A stretch of DNA of 64,000 bases from Pharus latifolius (lineage: Eukaryota > Streptophyta > Magnoliopsida > Poales > Poaceae), in the NCBI GenBank assembly GCA_019359835.1, contig CM033330.1:4342501-4406500 (forward strand). The letters are read 5' to 3'. The translations under genes and the position numbers were made by a program. Shown here one piece after another: positions 20,701 to 29,885 of the stretch (within the stretch, counting starts at the first letter, position 1; the number at the start of each line of letters is the position of its first letter). The notes beneath the pieces are model-generated. The model saw only the letters and a program-made list of their open reading frames with translations, was not told the DNA's origin and searched no databases.

Positions 20701-23519
20701 GAAAGAGGAACATGTGGAGATCCGGTGAATGTAAGGGAGGATGAATCGGGCGTCATGTGAAATGACGCACCAGAATCAAGAACCCAAGAAGAAAGGGTAC
20801 CTGGAGGCGACTGAGTAGCAAGACTGGCAGATCCTGAAGACGAGCCAGGTTGAGCGAGACGCTGAAGGAGACTGATCAGCTGAGTGGTATCACTCTGAGA
20901 CGGTGCTAGAGCGGGGGGACCAGAGGACCGTCTGGAAGGACCCTCCGTGCGTCCGCCCCGAGTCTTGTTCTTCTTCTTTCGGGCATGACAGTGCTGATAA
21001 TCATGACCATATCGATGACAGTAGTTGCACTAGACACCAGAGGGCGGAGTGACAACTACAGGGGCTGCAGTAGGTACACCAGAGACAACACCTGGAGATG
21101 AAGGAATGGCCGAAGGAGCAGCTGTAGCTGGGATTGCGAGAACAGTCGAGGAAGGCGAAGACGACGAATCACTAGTACTGAAAAGCCGAGTCTCCTCGGC
21201 ACGAAGTGCAGCAAGAGCCTCGACCATAGTCGGTGGGGGAGACCGACTCATCAACTGAGCTCTGACAGGCTCGAACTCCGGACGAAGACGCATGAAAAAG
21301 TTGTAAAGACGACGCTTGTCAGCATGATCCCGAGTCTTGGTGCTGCAGGCACAGGTACGGCAGACCGCAGGATCCAGAGAGTCAAGCTGTCGCCAGAGAG
21401 CGGTAAACTGATGATAGAAGGCGTCTACTGTGGAGTCATGCTGCTGAAGAGTCTGAAGGTGCGGAAGCAGGGAGTAATAAAGAGCATCACTGCTGGGAAG
21501 ATAGTGCTGCCGAAGGTACTCCCACATATGACGTGAAGTCGGTAAATCAACGATATCCATCGAGATGGAAACGTCAACACTGTGAACCAAAATAGCCACC
21601 ACTCTTGCCTCATTAGCATGCCAGCGCTCAGGAGCATCAAGAGCAACCTCATAGGTCTCATAAACATCGGCAGCAGCATCTACAATGGCCGGATCATCAG
21701 ATGCAGTCGCCAGAGGCACGACCGAAGGAGGAGGTGGCAAAGGAAGACAAGGGGTAGTCCTAGAAATGTGACCCCAGAGACGAAGACCGTCAAGGGTAAC
21801 ACGAAGTAAAGCAGACCACTCCCTGTAGTTAGTGCCATCAAGCCGGACGACAGGAGACGGAATGGCTGCAGGAGAAACCGAGGACATTTTTTTTTTTTTT
21901 TACCGAAGGAAAGAAATTGGGTTTAAACAAAAAGGTGGGCCACAAGACGGCCCACTACTACACGTGAGAGGAAACACCAAAGGTAGAGGAGGGGGGGGGG
22001 GGGGAACGACGGCGGTGTGGGCGGCCGGGAGGGAGGCGGTGGCCCTCGGATGGTGGCGGTGGTGGCCCTCAGGTGGCGGCGACGGCGGCTCGGGAGGAGG
22101 CGGCGGCGATGGATGAAAGGCGGCGGTGCGTGCCCAAGAGGCGGCGGCGGCGGGTGCTCAAGAGGCGGCGGCCCGTAGCCCTTTGGAGGCAGTGGCGGCG
22201 GCCTGGAGAAGGCGGCGGCCCGGTGAATAGGGGCCGCGGCGGCGGCGACCCGAAGAGAAGCCAAAGATGAACGGACGGCGGCCGAAAAAAGTTTTAGGAT
22301 TTAATCTGGCTCTGATACCATGTTACGAATATTGTAGTTAATATTAATATCCCGTAGGACAAAATATATATACAAGTTACAGAGGAGTTTTAGGTAACAA
22401 ACCCTAACAAACTAACAGAATGAATATATATCTCTAACAATCGCAACTGATAAATGATTTTGTTGTTTATTTCTCTAGGTTGTTAAAGTAGCAGATTTTG
22501 GTTTAGCTCGGTTTTATGATGGAGGTGTCATGACACCTGAAGCTGGAACTTACAAATGGATGGCACCTGAGGTATATCAAAGCTAACCAAATGTTGGTGT
22601 TCTCCTTGTGTCCCAAAATAAGCTTCCCATAATATTCTAAATCAGACTTCAGAATAATTCATTATTACTTGGTTGTTTGTCAAATATCAAATTCATATAG
22701 TTTGCAGTGACTAATGAAGAGATGACTATCTGAATCCTTCACTAATATCTCTTTGCTCATGCATGCTTAGGTTTTAAAGCATGAGCCCTATGATAAAAAA
22801 GTAGATGTTTACAGTTTTGCTATTGTGCTTTGGGAGCTCATGACATCCAAGGTAGCTATGCTCTTTTGTATGACTAACATAAGCGATGGTTACGTACCAA
22901 AAATGTTTCATTTATCATTACTCATGCTGGGATTTGTTGTTTTTCCATTCTGAATTTTCCAGGTCCCATATAATACCATGCCCCCCCTCCAAGCAGCTGT
23001 AGCTGTGTTGCAGGTTAGTTCCTAGTTGTAGATAATGTTATATGCAACCATAAGCAGTTTGCAATAGTATCTTATGTATAAGCAAGATTTTTACCAGTAC
23101 TTAAAACTACATAAGATACACCTACTTAATGTACTGTCTATTGTGAAATGTGCTAAGGATGTTACCGCTTTACTGATTATGCTAGGGATTGCGTCCGAGT
23201 CTCCCACAAAATGTGCATCCCAGGTTATTGGACTTGATGCAGAGATGTTGGGAAGCCGAGCCATCTAACCGGCCTTCTTTCCCAGATATAACAGTTGAAT
23301 TAGAGGATCTTCTGGCACAAGTTGAGGTATTACCATATGCCCTTGCATCTGCCCATATTTAGCATTTAAGAAACCCTGACTAGCCAGAAAGTATGATGTT
23401 CTCTACTGCTGTTACAGGGAACTTCAGGGGAGACGAGCCAACGCCCAAAAGATGATGACTCAGGCACTAAATCATGTTTGAATATTTTTTTTGGTTGTGT
23501 GAGACCAAAAGATGTTTGA
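11775..23519 (+). CDS. ACT-domain Raf-like Ser/Thr kinase (STY8/STY46 type), HRD motif altered
   Basis: Exons I can place: 11775-12013, 12618-12732, (possible 13171-13251), 13523-13598, 14670-14742, 15085-15195, 16197-16247, 16406-16479, 16560-16667, 16850-16923, 17192-17367, 22479-22571, 22771-22851, 22963-23013, 23186-23326, 23418-23519. Junctions are GT-AG and in phase from 13523 on. The GTG at 11772 is not the start; ATG at 11775 gives MASEGMEEGAGEN. The N-terminus holds CGPVFERLVADNNEEAL. An ACT domain follows (HEIVFSAVDKRNLLSQ, then GYSLDVFVVDGWP), then the kinase domain. Seen there are the G-loop GSGSS, the Lys of VAVK (16597-16599), HRGLKTANL, DFG (22494-22502), WMAPE and RPSFPDI. Members of this family phosphorylate chloroplast precursor proteins in Arabidopsis. 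Here the catalytic Asp of HRD is Gly (17329-17331), so activity is doubtful. A phase gap between exon 2 and 13523 means that part of the model is incomplete. Confidence 0.88.
17500..17604 (-). repeat. 3' LTR of intronic copia element
   Basis: It starts TGTTATGAATATTGTAG and probably ends AACA at 17604. The last 11 bases do not match the other LTR. No clear polypurine tract is seen next to it. Confidence 0.85.
17600..18654 (-). pseudogene. RT palm (YVDD) and RNase H of intronic copia element
   Basis: Beyond the TGA the same frame reads to the YVDD box at 18538-18549 (LYVDDMIITGDD) and SDLGPLRYFLGIEVTS. A frameshift near 18400 leads to RPTDGAPLEDPTRYRHLIGS and TRPDITHAVHILSQF. RNase H then follows (LQAYCDAT, SGEAELRAMASVTVEIAWLR, RDPVKHELTKHIGVD), with a further break near 18048. 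Confidence 0.9.
18655..20073 (-). pseudogene. Integrase core and reverse transcriptase of intronic copia element
   Basis: This is a 472-codon open stretch. Integrase shows TFRCDSGGEYQ (second Asp) and QNGVAERKHR (Glu), then FWAEAVSTAAYFIN and HLRVFGCTCFV. The RT follows with TCKWVFKIK, YKARLVARGF, DYDETFAPVAHM, SQLDVKNAFLNGDLHEEVYM and RRALYGLKQAPRA. A TGA at 18655 replaces the Trp codon expected in AW.ERF, so a single nonsense change ends it. Confidence 0.95.
20083..20790 (-). pseudogene. Protease and N-terminal integrase of intronic copia element
   Basis: The protease has WVLDSGASFHMTP, with the DSG codons at 20770-20778, followed by a GAG-pre-integrase stretch (MNLLSVGQIT, HHRLGHLYGSRLSSLV, CQGCKLSK). 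Three reading frames are needed (20463-20756, 20225-20581 and 20083-20322), so at least two frameshifts are present. The start of the integrase core (FIDDYSRFT) lies at the end. Confidence 0.85.
20985..21887 (-). pseudogene. gag of intronic copia element
   Basis: The minus-strand ATG at 21887 gives MSSVSPAAIPSPVVRLDGTN, then YREWSALLRVTLDGLRLW and RHMWEYLRQHYLPSS, a UBN2-type copia gag. A TAG at 21030-21032 lies immediately before the zinc knuckle (CNYCHRYGHDYQHC at 20988-21029, a complete CX2CX4HX4C), so the knuckle would need readthrough. The 430 bp between the primer site and this ATG is a GC-rich CGG-repeat leader. Confidence 0.9.
22309..22320 (-). other. Primer binding site of intronic copia element
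   Basis: On the minus strand the sequence reads TGGTATCAGAGC directly after the LTR. This is a perfect initiator Met tRNA site and fixes the orientation of the element. Confidence 0.92.
22321..22439 (-). repeat. 5' LTR of intronic copia element
   Basis: It is bounded by TGTTAC and CTAACA on the + strand. It shares about 94 bp with 17500-17594 with only four mismatches. Its outer tail (22415-22439) differs from the other LTR by an indel. Confidence 0.9.
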
Positions 23520-24960
23520 ATGAAAAATCCGGCACAAGTTGAGGTTTAATGTGTTGTATAGACTGATTCTTGGTATGAATTTGGTTAAATTTAGGCATGT
23601 TTGGACTTGAGTTTCATGGAAGGTATAAGTCATTGTGAGATTGAACGTCAGAGGTTCTCTGGAACTGGTAGCGAGACATGGCATCATATTCATCCATTTT
23701 TGGTTTCCAGTTTTTGTGTTTTTGCTATCTTGGATTATTATTATATTGGGCAGTTTTCTAAACCCGGATCAGAATTGTCGGTAAATGAAACCCTTGCCTG
23801 GAGCATCAACATGAACCCTTGACTGAAGACTGTAATGGGTAAGCAAGAGGTTGGTCACCTGCTCCGGCTTCCCCAGATTTTTGGTCTCCATCCTCTCCTC
23901 TGGGGCTGGAGCTGGAGTGGAGGGCTCTAGCTTCTTGGAAATACAATGTTTTATAAGTGCAGGACATGTATATTCTAATAATCTGATCAAAAGATGACAA
24001 TTAGTTTTCATAGATGATGATGAATTAGGCCTACACAAAATATTCAGAGGAACTTATATGTACTCCCAGTTTTGGCAGAATTTTGCTGTGACGGTTAACA
24101 CATGATAGCATGAAGTTTAATGTTAAGTTGTAGTTCACTAGTTCTATTTCAAAAGTATCATTCTCACAAACTGTACTGGAAATCAAGTCATCAACAACAA
24201 GAAAGACGTCAACGCCGTCCTGCCGCCGCGATCCACCGCGGTCTGCCATGACATGGGAGACATCACCGGTCGGTCATGTAGTCTTCAAATCATTTTTTGT
24301 AGTATTCACAGTAGCTTGCTTCTCCGTGACTACTATAACGGTGTACAAATCTCTGTATAGTATAGGGAAAAGAGGAATGATTTGACAAATATCTGTTTGA
24401 CAATGAGAAGTCTCAGTTGGCAGTGGTCTCGTGACTTCGATTTTATAAATATGATTTATTTTTATATTTTTTAGATTTGAAATGTGAATTTATATTATCC
24501 CATTTTAAATAGAGTCCTCATCTTCTACACTTCATGAGCAACGGCAAAAGAAAATAATTGGCTAGATAATTGGGCTGGTTAAGGCTTGAATAGTTGCTCC
24601 ATGACCAGTTAAACTGAATATTTGCTTGAAAAAACCATATTACTCCCTTGCCCATTCAAAAAAATCAAATTAGCGTTCTATATTTTCAAATTAAATATTC
24701 TATACTACGTACTTTAAAATGAATGTAAATTTAGTCCAAAATCAACCTTAGACTAGCTTTTCACTAGTTTTAGCGGGAACTTTTGAAATTGCGTCTAATC
24801 CTTTTAAAATTGTAATTTCGGAAAGTTTGACCAATGTTGACTAGTTTTTGGCCAATGAAATGGATGAAATTTTTGTAATTTCACTCCTCTAATTTTTCGA
24901 AATCGTACAACCACATGGCAGGTGTTTTATATGACGTGGGGCTCAGAAAGGTTACGAACA
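23520..24960. other. Kinase 3' flank and intergenic DNA
   Basis: The first few hundred bases are the likely 3' UTR; GGCACAAGTTGAGGT at 23530-23544 repeats 15 bases of the penultimate exon (23314-23328). After about 24350 the sequence is AT-rich with no gene. Short ORFs here have no recognisable domain. Confidence 0.5.
24180..24330. repeat. Segment homologous to 56985-57115
   Basis: It contains GGGAGACATCACCGGTC followed by CATGTAGTCTT and AGTATTCACAGTA. The same order and similar spacing occur at 57027-57116, upstream of the NB-ARC gene. This is a diverged second copy of the same sequence, by duplication or as a dispersed element. Its function is unknown. Confidence 0.65.
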
Positions 24961-25016
24961 GAGTTAGTCTCTCTTTTCCTTTTATGTCAAATCCATCTTG
25001 AGACGAAGCTTTTCGT

Positions 25017-25182
25017 TTGGGTCTGCGGCGATATACGGCGAGCCGGCGAGGTAACGCAGGCGGTGGTCAAGGCGGAGCTAGCTACGGGACCGACACGCTG
25101 AAGGGCTTCGGCTTCGTCACCACCGTGGCGGCCGCCGCCGCCGCCCACCGCGCCATGGAGCCCGGGGAGCATCACGTCATCG
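25017..25182 (+). pseudogene. RNA-recognition-motif fragment
   Basis: The reading includes TDTLKGFGFVTTVAAAAAAHRAM. KGFGFVT matches the RNP-1 motif of RRM proteins, and the Ala-rich helix after it fits the second helix. Only the second half of an RRM is present, with no RNP-2. A GTACGT donor-like site follows at 25183. It looks like a captured or decayed gene fragment lying directly upstream of the NRT2 fragment. Confidence 0.5.
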
Positions 25183-25392
25183 GTACGTCAGCACGTCTGT
25201 CCGCTGCAGGCATGCATGCTGTCCCTTGGTACGTACTTGCGGCTACCACCATATTTCAAAACTTGTCATGATTTCTCACTAATATGCATGCTATATATTT
25301 ACTGATCAATCTTCTAAACATATTTATAATATCTTGTTTATAATATGAACTATAGGACTGGACGCAGCAGCCCGGCCCGGCTCGTGCAGTGC

Positions 25393-25999
25393 CGGTGCTT
25401 CACCGGCTCGGAGGCGGACGGCCACGACGGGCTGCATATGGCGTTGGGCACGTTCGACCTCTCGTGGATCTCCTTCACCTGCTTAGTCTCCACCTTGGCC
25501 GCCGCGCCGCTTGTCCCCACCTTCCCCGCTGGCGTGGCCTACGTCCCCGGTGCCATCTTCTCTCGTATCGCCATGGGCGCCGTTTTCGATCTCCTTAGCC
25601 CCGCTACGGCTGCGCCTTCCTCATCATGCTCGCCGCGGCCACCATCTTCTGCATGTCCCTAGTGCAGTCCGCCGCCGGCTACATCGTCATGCCGTACGTG
25701 CATGCATGGCCCTGCCTGCCTGGTTCTTCCATATATAATTCCATTCATGACATGACCTTTCTTGGTTCTTCCATGCATGCAGGTTCTTGATAAGGTTTTC
25801 GCTGGCAACGTTCATGTCCTGTCAGTACTGGTCCTACTGGATGAGCACCATCCATGTTCAACAGCACACAGGTTTGGCGACGTTCTTCCATGCATGAAGA
25901 TTCTTGATCGGGCTGGTGTACGGTATGGCGGCAGGGCGGGGAAACTTGGGCGGCGGCACCACACAGCTCATCATGCCTCTCGTCTACGACTCCATCTGA
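25393..25999 (+). pseudogene. High-affinity nitrate transporter NRT2 fragment, broken
   Basis: NRT2 proteins are 12-helix MFS nitrate/proton symporters of the plasma membrane. Here the text runs FDLSWISFTCLVSTLAAAPLVP, a shortened loop, GAIFSRIAMGAVFDLLSP, a one-base loss near 25602, YGCAFLIMLAAATIFCMSLV, AAGYIVMP, an apparent intron (25694-25782), RFSLATFMSCQYW, then frame breaks, GRGNLGGGTTQLIMPLVYDS and TGA at 25997. Only the first third to half of the family is present. The normal initiator region and all later helices are missing. The retained intron argues against a processed copy. A 31-bp stretch at 25764-25795 is repeated at about 25880-25912. Confidence 0.85.
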
Positions 26000-26886
26000 G
26001 ACCGGAGGACTGCAATTTAGAACAACTTGAAGAGCGAAATTGCAAAAAATTCCCGCCCAAAACCAGTTAAAATGCACGGGTTTGAGAAACCATAAAAATC
26101 TGGTAAGAGGTGGACTTTTCAAAACTTGTTTAGAATTTGGTTCTTAAACTTATATATATTAGTTAATTTTATATCCCGTCGGTTAATTCTTGGAACTAAA
26201 TACAAATTAACACTATGTATTTTTTTATTCTGACACTTATATCATCTTTATACTAATTTCTAAGTATTTAATAAAAAATATGTCATTTTAATCTCTATGT
26301 TAGCGTGTCATGTTATCAAAAAATTGTCATGATATGACAGACAACATAATAATATACTATAGCATGCCATGTCAAGTTTGAAGTGCGAGATCATAAAGAT
26401 AAAATTATTTTTGATAAGTTTAATTGACGAATAGATATAAATGAAATAACTAAGCAAGTCGAGGGACTTGTTAAACTAATTTTGAAGTTTAGAAACTTAA
26501 ATGACACATTCACAAAAGTTTAAGGATCCAGAGTGTAATTTACTCGTAAAATATTGAATAGTTGTAAATCAAATCCTCAATTTATTTGCTTTAGAAATAA
26601 AAGTACTTTTCAAAAAGATGTGGGGTTGTTTAACAAGCAGATCGATAGCTATTTTCTCTTAAAAAAACTTACACCATCTATATTACACTTTTAAAATTTA
26701 GATTCAATTTACATCCTCTATCTCTCCTCCATCTTCGTCCTCTTCCCCATTGCCGCCACCACTCTTACTCCCCCATCTCCTCCTCCATTTCTCTTCCACT
26801 GACTATCGCCACTTGTGGCCAATAGCGGTACTAACGCCTCACCTCCTTTCCCACTACAACATGGTAAGCCAGGGTAAGCTGTAAAA
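26000..26886. other. AT-rich intergenic DNA, no gene seen
   Basis: Mostly AT-rich sequence ending in a pyrimidine-rich stretch (26700-26830) that resembles the one at 6465-6960. No ORF with a recognisable domain and no clear element ends are seen. Confidence 0.5.
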
Positions 26887-27203
26887 CTGGGAAAAACTTT
26901 TTTCCCAGCAGTTCTGCAGATGAAAATATAATTTTGATTTTTCACCGATATGTCAACTAGGAAAAATTATTATTTTTAGCAGATTTACTACTAGAAATAA
27001 ATAATATATAGCAAACTATAGATCTGTTTGGAAAAATATATATAAGATCTGTGGAACAGCTGAGAATATTTTATATGCTAGGAAAAACTTTTTTTTACCA
27101 GTGGTCCTACAGCTGAAAATACAATTTTGATTTTTCACCAATGTATCAGCTGGGAAAAATTATTATTTTTAGCAGATCTATCGCTAGGAATAAATAATAT
27201 ATT
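26887..27203. repeat. 191-bp tandem duplication with CTGGGAAAAA words
   Basis: Unit 1 starts CTGGGAAAAACTTTTTT at 26887 and unit 2 starts CTAGGAAAAACTTTTTT at 27078. The following ATTTTGATTTTTCACC and GAAAAATTATTATTTTTAGC blocks match in order. Similar CAGCTGGGAA words recur at 29972 and 55980-56380, suggesting related transposon subterminal repeats. Confidence 0.7.
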
Positions 27204-28195
27204 TTTTTGCGCAAAACTGAAAATTTTTAGTAACAAATTTATTATTTTGAGAGGGAAAATTTTCAGAGAAGAATAACAGAATAATTTTTGGGAGATTTTT
27301 TGTTGCGCCAAATATAAAACCCCCCTCTCGTTGCTCACTTCGCCTCTCCCTAAAATCGCAGTCTTCAACCCTCCCCACCAAAATCTCCTCCTAAACTCAC
27401 TGCGCCTTCCTCCACCGCCGGCCGACACCCCCACCGCCAGCTAATAGCACCACCTCTCTCCCACCGATTCCCCACCCTAGCGGCAGCTGTGTGCGGTGGA
27501 GGGAGGAGGCGGAGCGATAGCGACAGAGGGTGGAGGCGGAGCGGCCAAGCACAAGGTCTGCACGGCGCGGCAGATCTGCAGGCTCAGCGCGGCACAGCAG
27601 ATCGGCAGGCTCGTCGCAGGCACTCGACAAAGGGCTTGGTGAGGAGTCGAGGCCGGCGGCTCGACGCGGCAGAGGGGGACGAGGGCTGGTGCTCGGTGCA
27701 GCAAATCTCCGGCCTCCAATTGCGAATACTGGTAAGAGTGATATTATCGATCAAATTTCTTTAACAAATTCTCTCTTGGATGCTTTTAATACTCTTGAGT
27801 ATATCTGCCTATTGCTTAAGCAAATTTGATCAATAATAGCTTGTGAATTTCAATTACCCTCCATGTGTCAAACTTGAAAAGTTGAAAAAAACAAAAAACC
27901 ATCTAGAGACCTATTTGAAACACATGAATTTTGAAAAAAAAGAAACATATAGTATGAGCTAATAGAAACTTTGTCCCCAAAATTTTTTGAGTTTCAAACA
28001 AGACCTAGATTTGCAAGTGTTCGATCAATTAATCCTTGGCGACTTAGAAAAATTACAACTATAAATTAAGTTCCATGCATGTAAATCCATTGTTACTATG
28101 TTATTATTTATTTCTTAAGGACAACAGAAAACTAGTAAACACATTTTCCATCTTTTAGATACTAATGTAATTATGAAGACAAGTTAGCTCTGTAT
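27204..28195. other. Intergenic DNA with GC-rich patch
   Basis: A GC-rich patch at 27340-27720 gives several overlapping Arg/Gly/Pro-rich ORFs on both strands, none with a recognisable domain. A TATA-like AATATAAAA at 27311 precedes it. It may be a decayed element promoter or leader, but I cannot assign it. Confidence 0.4.
28141..28177. repeat. 37-bp direct repeat, left copy
   Basis: ACATTTTCCATCTTTTAGAT and the next 17 bases recur at 29928-29964 with one or two mismatches. The two copies bracket the solo LTR at 28196-29885 but lie outside its expected 5-bp target duplication. Confidence 0.8.
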
Positions 28196-29885
28196 TGTAG
28201 GATCAAGAATGCCGACTAAAGGGGGGTGAATAGGAGGCTTCAAAATTTTTTTAACTAAAACAACTTTTTGCAAGATTAAAGATTAAAAAAAAGATATAAG
28301 AAAAAGAACTCAAGCAAAATTACAAGTGAGAGAGATACAAATACGGTGATTTATCCCGAGGTCTCGGAGACACGCCCGGTCTCTCCTACTCTTCGTTAAA
28401 GCACTCAAGTGAATGGGTATTGCTTCAATATCCACGAAGGATATTTCTCACTAAGGTTACTCCTTGTCCACTCCGGATAAGCAAGGACCGATGCCTTTCA
28501 CAATCACGCCGAGTCTCTCTGACAACCTTCGTAAATGGAGAGGTCAACGGTCACGCCACCAAACCGTCTAGGTGAGGGCGTTCACCAAGAGTAATAGGTT
28601 GCAAGGCCTTCTCTTGACCTCCAACAAATACCGATGAACTCTAAGTATGCAAATGATGCGAATAAAACATTTGATGGATCACAAAACTCAAGGCTTGATC
28701 AAAAGATCAAGATTTTAGCTCTAAAACAAATGCTCAGATGTATATGAGAGAATGGGACTACTTGTTGTATAAACACCTACTAAAAACTCTTATTTATAGC
28801 CCAAAAGACTCAACTACCTGTTGTGCTCGAACAGGAAAGAAACAACACACGCTGACAGTCAGCATAGACCACGAGCAGTTAAAAGCAAATCTCGGAGAAA
28901 ACTCAGCTAGCCGTTGTGGTCAAATATGGAAACAAAAATGCACATACTGACAATCAGCAACACATGCTGACAGTCAGCATCTACCTCAACGGCTTAACAA
29001 AAATTACAGATAAAACTTAGCTAGCCGTTTGTGGTCGAATATGGAAACAAATTAACTCATGCTGACAATCAGTATCGACCACAAAACGACCAGTAAAACA
29101 AACTCAGAAAGCAAACAATTTTTGGTTGAAACTTATGCTCACAGTCAGCGTAAGTCAAAACAATTCAGCTCAAAAAGACATACTCTCTCGACAAATGGCA
29201 GCAAAGAAACTGACATTCATGCTGACAATCAGCATCACCATGTTGATTGTCAGTATGGATAAAAATAGTCATAACTTTTGATCCAGAGGTCCGATTGAAG
29301 TGTTTTATATCTTGTTCGAAAGATAAATTAAAGGGCTATAATTTTGTCAACAGGAGCAAGACCTAGATCGGCATAGATGAATCTATAAACATAAAATAAA
29401 TTTCCTATTGCCAAAATATCAGAAAAGAAACAAATCATTTTGAAACAGATTCGACCAAGATGTGAATGCAATCAATGTCCCAAGAGTTTCTCGGTTTATA
29501 TTGGAAATATAGGGAGAGTTTTCAACCCCTCTTAATAGTACGGTTAAACTAAAAACAATTTCTATAAATTGGTCAAACTCTAAACACCGAGACCAGTACA
29601 AAATAAAAACTCATTTTACCTTAGGTCCTTTGCATCTTCAATCTTGCGACTTCTGTTTTGGCGTCCTTGTACTTGCGACCTTGACTCCCAACCTTGAACT
29701 GCGACCACAGCCAACATTGTGACCTTGAGCTTGCGGCTTTGGACTCGTGACCTACAGATCTTCCCAGATCACTTGCAGACTTTACAAAAATCGTTCTGCA
29801 TAGAAATAGCTCAAAAACAAGATTAGTCCAAAACACTTAATGTCATCAATAATCAAAATCAACCTAAAAAGGCTTAGATGTAACA
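28196..29885 (-). repeat. Solo LTR of the SIRE-like copia family
   Basis: It starts TGTAGGATCAAGAATGCCGA and ends GATGTAACA. It aligns along its length with the LTRs at 35033-36688 and 42165-44612. No internal region is attached. A minus-strand TATA (TATAAATA) lies at about 28793-28800. Several diverged CTGAC(A)GTCAG words lie upstream of it in the minus direction. The flanking pentamers (TGTAT and TTTAC) match only 3 of 5, so a clean target duplication is not shown. Confidence 0.88.

Larger units (their letters stand above)
17500..22439 (-). mobile_element. Ty1/copia element in the kinase intron
   Basis: The element is 4940 bp long and flanked by ATCGC at 17495-17499 and 22440-22444, a perfect 5-bp target duplication. 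It has short LTRs (119 and about 105 bp), a primer site, and on the minus strand gag, protease, integrase, RT and RNase H, which is the copia order. About four mismatches in 94 aligned LTR bases suggest a fairly young insertion, yet pol already has stops and frameshifts. It lies antisense to the kinase gene. Confidence 0.96.

Noticed and set aside
22073..22270. Arg-rich ORFs in the copia leader
   Set aside because: A product of CGG-rich sequence between the primer site and gag, not coding.
23314..23544. 15-bp match between the penultimate kinase exon and its 3' UTR
   Set aside because: Too short to claim an exon duplication; reported only as a note.
27489..27829. Arg/Gly-rich ORFs in a GC-rich patch
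   Set aside because: Several frames on both strands are open because of base composition, and no domain is seen.
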